A DNA stretch of 6,111 nt from Sulfurovum sp. bin170. GTDB taxonomy: Bacteria > Campylobacterota > Campylobacteria > Campylobacterales > Sulfurovaceae. Of the stretch, positions 1-6,111 are shown in pieces. The notes under the pieces are model-generated. The model did not search any database. It saw only the letters and a list, made by a program, of their open reading frames with translations, and was not told where the DNA came from. The DNA lies in assembly GCF_010892395.1 (NCBI RefSeq), contig NZ_JAACKB010000453.1, positions 1 to 6,111 on the forward strand, read 5' to 3'. The position numbers were made by a program, and so were the translations under genes. Numbering within the stretch: the first letter of the stretch is position 1; every line of letters starts with the position of its first letter.

Positions 1-1038
1 CATAGTAGGAGAGTCATTATACTTTAACCCCTCGATAGTATTATCAAAAAGATTAGTATGCGTTACCGTTGCAACCTCTGTAATGCTATCAGGTACATTA
101 TAATTATGGTTTTGTGCTGTAATCTCAACTGTACCATTCTCCTCATTTTTAACAGGATGATTACCGCCATGATGACCAAACTTAAGCTTATATGTATCAT
201 ATCCATGAGCAATAGATAGCAATTGATGCCCCAAACAGATACCAAAAAGAGGAATCTTCTTAGCAATTAGTCTCTTTATCTTCTCCTGTTCCTCTTTCAA
301 AATAAGTGGGTCACCTGGTCCATTTGAGAGGAAAACCCCATCTATCTCTTTTGCATAAAATCTCTCTATAATAGTTGAAGCATTAATGCTATTTGGAACA
401 ACCTCTACCTCCATACCTGCATGGGTTAGCTCATTTAGTATATTTCTTTTGATTCCAAAATCAAGAGCTATGATTTTTTTGGTAGTTTTTGGCTCTTCAT
501 ATCTGAATATATCAGTACTATATCGAGCCTCTTTATGAATATAAGACTCTTTTGTGCTAACCTCATCTATATAGTTAACCTCTTCTATTCTAGGAGAGTC
601 TGATAAGAGTTTTTTTAGCTCATCAGCATTATGAATCTCTGTAGAAGCTATCATCATCATAGCACCCTCAACTCTTAGCATCTTTGTCAAAAATCGAGTA
701 TCTATCTCTGTAATACCCAAAATATTATACTTTTTCAAAAGAGCATCAAGAGGCTCTTCACATCTAAAATTAGACGGTCGTGCCTGATATGAACGAACTA
801 TAATACCTTTACAGTAAGCCCCCCTACTCTCAAAATCTTGTGCATTACAACCCACATTACCAATCTCTGGCATAGTAAATGTCACAAACTGCCCTGCATA
901 GCTTGGGTCTGTGACTATCTCTTGATAGCCTGTAAGAGAGGTATTAAATACAATCTCTCCCACATTTGTACCATCTGCACCAAAGCTTTTTGCCTCTAAA
1001 TATATACCATTTTCAAAATACAATGAAATTTTTTTCAT
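1..1038 (-). CDS. carA: Carbamoyl-phosphate synthase small (glutaminase) subunit, 3' end cut by window
   Basis: CarA hydrolyses glutamine and passes ammonia to the large subunit CarB, which makes carbamoyl phosphate for pyrimidine and arginine synthesis in the cytoplasm. The frame is open for 346 codons to the left edge. The N-terminal CPSase domain (about residues 1-150) contains FNTSLTGYQE and MPEIGNVG. The class I glutamine amidotransferase domain starts near ALDFGIKRN (about 191) and shows SNGPGDP (238-244), the nucleophile Cys268 in FGICLGHQ, and GHHGGNHPVK (288 on). Cys268 matches E. coli Cys269. The frame ends just before the expected HPE catalytic segment, so the His/Glu pair and roughly the last 30 residues lie outside the window. 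The ATG overlaps the upstream stop by one base (TAATG at 1036-1040), and a GAGGG ribosome site sits 8 nt upstream (1047-1051) inside the preceding gene. No frameshift or odd residue is visible. Confidence 0.97.
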   Translation of the reverse strand, partial: MKKISLYFENGIYLEAKSFGADGTNVGEIVFNTSLTGYQEIVTDPSYAGQFVTFTMPEIGNVGCNAQDFESRGAYCKGIIVRSYQARPSNFRCEEPLDALLKKYNILGITEIDTRFLTKMLRVEGAMMMIASTEIHNADELKKLLSDSPRIEEVNYIDEVSTKESYIHKEARYSTDIFRYEEPKTTKKIIALDFGIKRNILNELTHAGMEVEVVPNSINASTIIERFYAKEIDGVFLSNGPGDPLILKEEQEKIKRLIAKKIPLFGICLGHQLLSIAHGYDTYKLKFGHHGGNHPVKNEENGTVEITAQNHNYNVPDSITEVATVTHTNLFDNTIEGLKYNDSPTM

Positions 1039-1051
1039 TAAATCATCCCTC
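1036..1051 (-). promoter_or_regulatory. carA ribosome site (GAGGG) and TAATG stop-start overlap
   Basis: On the minus strand GAGGG (1047-1051) lies inside the last codons of the DUF507 gene, 8 nt before the carA ATG (1036-1038). The DUF507 stop TAA (1038-1040) shares its final A with that ATG. This is a classic translational-coupling junction. Confidence 0.75.
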
Positions 1052-1589
1052 TTCTTCTCAACTCATCTTCATAAAGTCTCTCATATATCAAATCATACTC
1101 TAAAGAACCAGGGATATACTCTTTTTTCATCTCTTTAATCTTATCATAAACAATATCATCCATAGCAGAGTAGGCATCAGAAAAGGCTCGAAAAGCTTTA
1201 AATATCACATTTCTCACCTGATTGTCATTCACCTCATACTCCAAAAGATAGTTCTCATACAACTCATCCAAAATACTATGTGCCACCTCGTTGTAACGGT
1301 CATCATAGTTCATAAGCACACCATACTGGGGAGCCAAGCGTTTTTTAATCATAAAAAAAAGCTCTCTCTCTTTTACTCGTTGAATCTCTATCTCATCCTC
1401 ATTTTCCAAAAGTAACTCTTCAACTTTAGCATCAAGTTTTTTCTCCATATCCAAATTTGCATCAATAACCTCTTTACAAGCTTTTACAACAACCTCTTTG
1501 CCTTTTGGCATCCTTGTAAAACCCGAATTGGCTAAATCAATACCTATTTTTGAGGCTACATACCCTGTCTGATTCGATTTTAGTCTCAT
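1038..1589 (-). CDS. DUF507 family protein of unknown function
   Basis: This 183-aa soluble, highly charged protein matches what I recall of the DUF507 family, seen in Campylobacterota and some other deep-branching bacteria; its biochemical role is not known to me. Recognisable stretches are MRLKSNQTGYVASKIGIDL at the start, ERELFFMIKKRLA (about 74-86), DDRYNEVAHSILDELYE (about 96-112) and the C-terminal IYERLYEDELRRRGM. It appears almost entirely alpha-helical, with an acidic, coiled-coil-prone segment around residues 48-75. No signal peptide, membrane segment or catalytic motif is seen. The ATG is preceded by GAAAGG (1596-1601). It starts 79 bp after purA, across a repeat-filled gap, and its stop codon shares a base with the carA start, so its translation is probably coupled to carA. 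Length looks normal for the family. The family call is from recognition, without a database search. Confidence 0.9.
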   Translation of the reverse strand: MRLKSNQTGYVASKIGIDLANSGFTRMPKGKEVVVKACKEVIDANLDMEKKLDAKVEELLLENEDEIEIQRVKERELFFMIKKRLAPQYGVLMNYDDRYNEVAHSILDELYENYLLEYEVNDNQVRNVIFKAFRAFSDAYSAMDDIVYDKIKEMKKEYIPGSLEYDLIYERLYEDELRRRGMI

Positions 1590-1612
1590 GATTTTCCTTT
1601 CTATCTTTTTTT

Positions 1613-1634
1613 GGAACCGATGGCTTTAGCCTCG
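1613..1634 (+). repeat. CTTTAG bulged-hairpin repeat, copy 1
   Basis: GGAACCGATGGCTTTAGCC (1613-1631) recurs at 6004-6022 with 18 of 19 bases identical. Inside it, CGA (1618-1620) pairs with TCG (1632-1634) around a bulged T and the palindrome GGCTTTAGCC (1622-1631). It sits in the purA-DUF507 gap, 12 nt before REP-like element 1. Confidence 0.65.
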
Positions 1635-1646
1635 CCCACTGTTTTA

Positions 1647-3782
<2,136 letters not shown>

Positions 3783-3798
3783 TGTTTGGTCTCACTAA

Positions 3799-3804
3799 AT
3801 TATA
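3799..3804 (-). promoter_or_regulatory. Second candidate -10 box close to the hisZ-like start
   Basis: A second perfect TATAAT on the minus strand lies only 16 nt before the GTG. If used, the leader would be about 10 nt, which would fit the lack of a clear ribosome site. In such AT-rich DNA it may be chance. Confidence 0.25.
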
Positions 3805-3823
3805 TTTTTGCAAAATTCGTGCG

Positions 3824-3829
3824 ATTATA
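3824..3829 (-). promoter_or_regulatory. Candidate -10 box for the hisZ-purA-DUF507-carA cluster
   Basis: The minus strand reads GATATAATCG with a perfect TATAAT 41 nt before the GTG start, implying a leader of about 35 nt. No TTGACA-like -35 is found at 17 nt, which is normal for Campylobacterota housekeeping promoters. Confidence 0.4.
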
Positions 3830-4032
3830 TCTAAAATGTGATTAGGGGGTGGTGAGAATATTTCAGATACGATGACTATTTAAACTCAAAACAACAAAAA
3901 AACATTTAATTTTTTTAGCTTTAAAATAAAGCATTATATTCTAACTTAAACTGTTTTAGATATATAAATCTTTCATATATTGGACTGAAAACTAAACAAA
4001 AACTAAAGGAAAATCCTATATTATTTAAAAGG

Positions 4033-4038
4033 TATACT
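4033..4038 (+). promoter_or_regulatory. Weak candidate -10 box for ciaB
   Basis: TATACT lies 18 nt before the ciaB ATG and would place the transcript start just ahead of the AAGGGA ribosome site, giving a leader of about 12 nt. There is no -35 or extended -10. Other AT-rich candidates occur further up (for example around 3961-3967), so the true promoter is unresolved. Confidence 0.2.
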
Positions 4039-4056
4039 CCGATAAAAAGGGAAAAG

Positions 4057-5886
4057 ATGAGAGAACAATTTATACTAGATTTACAAAAGATATATGATGA
4101 ACTTCAAAATAGACAACAAGAGCTAAATAGCTACTACAGACTCTTGGATGGTGAACATGCTAAAGCAGAGATTTTAGTTAATAGCTTTTTATCACAACTT
4201 TCACTTCCTATAAATAGCGATACGACCATGGCCGCTCTAACACGCCTTATCAATCTGCGTGAAGATGCCCTAGAGCAGGTACTTCAAAAAGAGGGTTTGA
4301 GTGAAGATGAGATAATTGCAAAAAAAGAGAAAGCGTATCTCTTTGTCAAAGAGATGCACCTGCTTAGACATGAGTATCTAATAGCATGGATAAAATCTGA
4401 AAATCTATTGACACCTTTTTACAGAACTCTAATAGAGGGTGTGCATAATATTGGTGAATCTATGAGCAGATGGCAGTCAGCTTGGACGGCACATATTATC
4501 TCTGGAATTAATCGTGATTTGTTAAAAGAGTATGATGGTGATGAGAAAGCTATATTTAAAATGCTTCAAGATGACGGATTGTTGGATTTAAACCCAAATG
4601 GAGCTGTTGGAGATAGATGTTACTCTGTTTTGGTAAAAGATGAGATAGGTCACTATAGAAGTACCGCATACTGTGATGCTTTTCCCAATGAAGTCTCTGC
4701 ACTAGTCTCTGTGATAGAGGATTCTATCGAAGATTTAAGTATAGAGAGCGATGAGGTCTTTGGACAAAAAGATGAGTGGATACGATATTTTGTAGCTATT
4801 AAAAAAGCTCTATCTATAAAAGAGCCTAAAAAGCTTATTGGTCACTGGGCAAATGTCGATAGAGCTTGGATGAAGATTACAACCCCTATACAAGTGGGTC
4901 ATCCATTGGAGTATTATGAAGACCACTTTAGGAAAGCTGTTGCGTTGGAGTGGGATTTGAGGATAGTCAATCCACAACTACAAAGTGGCTCTGTGACACG
5001 AGAGAGTATCAAGAGTTTTTCTGCAAAGTTAGCTGATGAGATAGATGGTGACATTATCTCTACTATGGAAAAGAATACGATGCAAATAGATGAGACACAA
5101 CTCTATATAGGTCAACCTATGCTCTACTATGCAGCAGAGTTCAATGGTCTGTTTTCGGCTCAGGTGGTACCCAATGATGAACAGGTTTCAGCAGAACTTG
5201 GCAAGAAGATATTTGCTTATAGTGATTTTGTGATGGAGAGTCAAAAGGCAAAACCTATTATGCAACTCTCTGTTGAGACTATGGGTTTGAATTTTGTAAA
5301 AAAACGGCGAGAACTTATAGAGACCAATCCTAAGCTGTGGCAAGAGATATATGATATATCAACTATCGGTCATGAGTTTGGACACATTTTGTGGATAGAT
5401 GGTGATACAGAGATGGTGATGAACTCTAGTGGACAGTTCAAAAATATAGAGGAGTTCAAAGCTACTACTGGTGGGCTTATGGCATTTTTTGAGAGTGAAA
5501 AAGATGAACTAAAAAAACATATAGTAGATGATTTGGTATCTCGTGCTGTTGGGTTGATGGCTTGGCGTGAAGTTGGTGAGGTGTTACCATACTACTGTGA
5601 AGGGCTTATCCATCTGGATATTCTATTTAGCTCAGGTATTATCTCTTATGACGAGCAGATTATAATAGATTATGATAAGTATGATAAGATGAGAGATGCT
5701 TATCAAAAAACTTACAGATTTTTAGCACAAAACTATATTGATAAGATGGATGCCAATTTTTATCTATCGAAATATACCAAAAAAGTAGATGGGGTATATC
5801 TTCCTATAAAAGAGGAGATTTTGGATTTTGTTGAGTTCTATTATGGAAGATACAGAGAGATAGGTCAGCAAGTTTATAGTAAGTAG
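4057..5886 (+). CDS. ciaB: CiaB-family protein ('invasion antigen B' homologue) with gluzincin-like HEFGH...EEFKA motif
   Basis: This 609-aa protein matches the length and sequence character of CiaB, first described in Campylobacter jejuni as a secreted host-invasion factor, though that role has been debated and homologues occur in environmental Campylobacterota. The N-terminal 130 residues look helical. Middle stretches include LLRHEYLIAWIKSENLLTPFYR (about 102-123), NPNGAVGDRCYSVLVKDEIGHYRSTAYCDAFPNE (about 179-212) and GHWANVDRAWMKIT (about 262-275). The C-terminal half has STIGHEFGHILW (435-446) followed by NIEEFKATTGG (463-473). HExxH plus a downstream glutamate suggests a zinc site of His439, His443 and probably Glu466, with Glu440 as general base; this is my inference from the motif. 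No N-terminal signal peptide or membrane helix is apparent, which fits a cytoplasmic protein or one exported without a cleaved signal. The ATG follows AAGGGA (4047-4052) at good spacing. The gene is divergent from the hisZ-purA cluster and appears monocistronic. Confidence 0.88.
   Translation: MREQFILDLQKIYDELQNRQQELNSYYRLLDGEHAKAEILVNSFLSQLSLPINSDTTMAALTRLINLREDALEQVLQKEGLSEDEIIAKKEKAYLFVKEMHLLRHEYLIAWIKSENLLTPFYRTLIEGVHNIGESMSRWQSAWTAHIISGINRDLLKEYDGDEKAIFKMLQDDGLLDLNPNGAVGDRCYSVLVKDEIGHYRSTAYCDAFPNEVSALVSVIEDSIEDLSIESDEVFGQKDEWIRYFVAIKKALSIKEPKKLIGHWANVDRAWMKITTPIQVGHPLEYYEDHFRKAVALEWDLRIVNPQLQSGSVTRESIKSFSAKLADEIDGDIISTMEKNTMQIDETQLYIGQPMLYYAAEFNGLFSAQVVPNDEQVSAELGKKIFAYSDFVMESQKAKPIMQLSVETMGLNFVKKRRELIETNPKLWQEIYDISTIGHEFGHILWIDGDTEMVMNSSGQFKNIEEFKATTGGLMAFFESEKDELKKHIVDDLVSRAVGLMAWREVGEVLPYYCEGLIHLDILFSSGIISYDEQIIIDYDKYDKMRDAYQKTYRFLAQNYIDKMDANFYLSKYTKKVDGVYLPIKEEILDFVEFYYGRYREIGQQVYSK
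5371..5463 (+). other. Putative zinc-binding motif HEFGH-x21-EEFKA region inside the ciaB-family gene
   Basis: The codons CAT GAG TTT GGA CAC at 5371-5385 encode His439-Glu-Phe-Gly-His443. Glu465 and Glu466 of EEFKA are encoded at 5449-5454. Gluzincins use two histidines of HExxH and a glutamate about 20 or more residues downstream; in DPP III (M49) that glutamate sits in an EECRAE-like motif. The pattern here is close, with the second EE residue in the ligand position. Zinc binding is predicted, not shown. Confidence 0.6.
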
Positions 5887-5936
5887 TATCTAGTATAATT
5901 TTGAAAAAATTTAAGACTTCGTGCAAAACTAGGAAA

Positions 5937-5953
5937 CGAAAACTTTAGTTTCG
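5937..5953 (+). repeat. CTTTAG bulged-hairpin repeat, AT-armed variant
   Basis: CGA (5937-5939), a bulged A, the palindrome AACTTTAGTT (5941-5950) and TCG (5951-5953) give the same architecture as copy 1, with the GG/CC pairs replaced by AA/TT. It lies 50 nt after the ciaB stop. It could help end or stabilise that transcript, but no clear U-run follows. Confidence 0.5.
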
Positions 5954-5960
5954 TCTCTTT

Positions 5961-5982
5961 CGGGGCTAAAGCCTCCGATTCC
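5961..5982 (-). repeat. CTTTAG bulged-hairpin repeat, inverted copy
   Basis: Read on the minus strand this is GGAATCGGAGGCTTTAGCC followed by CCG. CGG pairs with CCG around a bulged A and the palindrome GGCTTTAGCC. It matches copy 1 at 16 of 19 bases, and the CGA/TCG pair of copy 1 is CGG/CCG here. It faces the next copy as an inverted repeat. Confidence 0.6.
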
Positions 5983-6023
5983 AAAAATGCAGATTGCATA
6001 TAAGGAACCGATAGCTTTAGCCC
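5963..6023. repeat. Inverted repeat, 20-bp arms with 21-nt spacer
   Basis: Positions 5963-5982 and 6004-6023 are reverse complements at 16 of 20 positions, separated by 21 nt. They could form a large imperfect hairpin downstream of ciaB, competing with the small hairpins inside each arm. This may be a compact MITE/REP-type insertion unit. Confidence 0.5.
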
Positions 6024-6025
6024 AA
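6004..6025 (+). repeat. CTTTAG repeat, decayed copy
   Basis: GGAACCGATAGCTTTAGCC (6004-6022) is a near-exact direct repeat of copy 1. The outer arm is lost, since CGA is now opposite CAA, and one palindrome end is mismatched (AGCTTTAGCC). REP-like element 2 follows 36 nt later, the same order as at copy 1. Confidence 0.55.
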
Positions 6026-6061
6026 TGCCAATGAATTAAGAATATTGTTATTGATTTATTA

Positions 6062-6087
6062 GGACAAGGCAGTGCCATTGTCCCTAC
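6062..6087 (-). repeat. REP-like element 2: GTAG head plus 22-nt bulged hairpin
   Basis: On the minus strand GTAG (6084-6087) is followed by a 22-nt imperfect palindrome (6062-6083). Its outer arms are GGACAA and TTGTCC, then one bulged T, inner arms GGC and GCC, and the loop ACT; a T follows. Head, hairpin length, flanking T and strand match element 1, while the arm sequences differ in a paired way. No coding frame clearly spans it. Confidence 0.65.
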
Positions 6088-6111
6088 AATATTTCAATTT
6101 CAAAACAGTAG

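Larger units (their letters stand above)
3783..4056. promoter_or_regulatory. Divergent intergenic region between the hisZ-purA cluster and ciaB
   Basis: This 274-bp gap is very AT-rich and contains no credible open frame, tRNA or riboswitch-like fold. It must hold promoters for both directions. A short G-rich patch, AGGGGGTGGTGAG at 3844-3856, stands out in the AT-rich background just upstream of the best hisZ-side -10 and could be a protein site, but nothing repeats it here. The ciaB ribosome site AAGGGA is at 4047-4052. Confidence 0.7.

Noticed and set aside
63..266. Minus-strand hydrophobic open frame of 67 codons
   Set aside because: It is an out-of-frame shadow of carA, whose frame here contains the Cys268 and GHHGG motifs.
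3783..4056. Riboswitch or small RNA in the divergent gap
   Set aside because: No extended stem, conserved core or terminator could be found by eye; only tiny chance palindromes such as AGGA-AAA-TCCT near 4007.
5894..5899. Perfect TATAAT just after the ciaB stop
   Set aside because: No gene or structured RNA start follows it on the plus strand within the window, and the DNA is AT-rich, so chance is likely.
5937..6087. CRISPR array
   Set aside because: The repeats are few, unevenly spaced, in both orientations and individually palindromic, unlike a direct-repeat array with uniform spacers.

Overview
The window looks like chromosomal DNA from a Campylobacterota (former Epsilonproteobacteria) member, probably a free-living Sulfurimonas/Sulfurovum-like lineage. 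The evidence is low GC with heavy AGA/ATA codon use, a CiaB-family protein (a family typical of this phylum), a DUF507 protein between purA and carA, and a short HisRS-like HisZ. The genus is inferred, not proven.

Layout: a minus-strand cluster fills the left two thirds. It reads hisZ-like (3782 to 2937), purA (2922 to 1669), a DUF507 gene (1589 to 1038) and carA (from 1038, running off the left edge before its catalytic His/Glu). Spacings are 14 bp, 79 bp and a 1-bp TAATG overlap, so it is probably one operon. It joins the regulatory subunit of the first histidine step, the AMP branch of purine synthesis, and the glutaminase subunit that feeds carbamoyl phosphate to pyrimidines and arginine. 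A 274-bp AT-rich divergent gap (3783-4056) holds likely promoters. To its right a single plus-strand gene (4057-5886) encodes a 609-aa CiaB-family protein.

Two things deserve attention. First, the CiaB-family protein carries HEFGH (residues 439-443) followed 21 residues later by EEFKA. This is the layout of a gluzincin zinc peptidase and resembles the dipeptidyl-peptidase III (M49) signature, so the 'invasion antigen' name may hide a cytoplasmic metallopeptidase. Second, the gaps carry two kinds of small structured repeats. One is a pair of REP-like elements, each GTAG plus a 22-nt hairpin plus T in the same orientation; the GTAG of the first contains the purA stop codon. The other is a 17-nt bulged hairpin, CGR-N-RRCTTTAGYY-YCG, with three intact copies showing paired arm changes and one decayed copy. 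The last 225 bases (5887-6111) contain these repeats and no complete gene.
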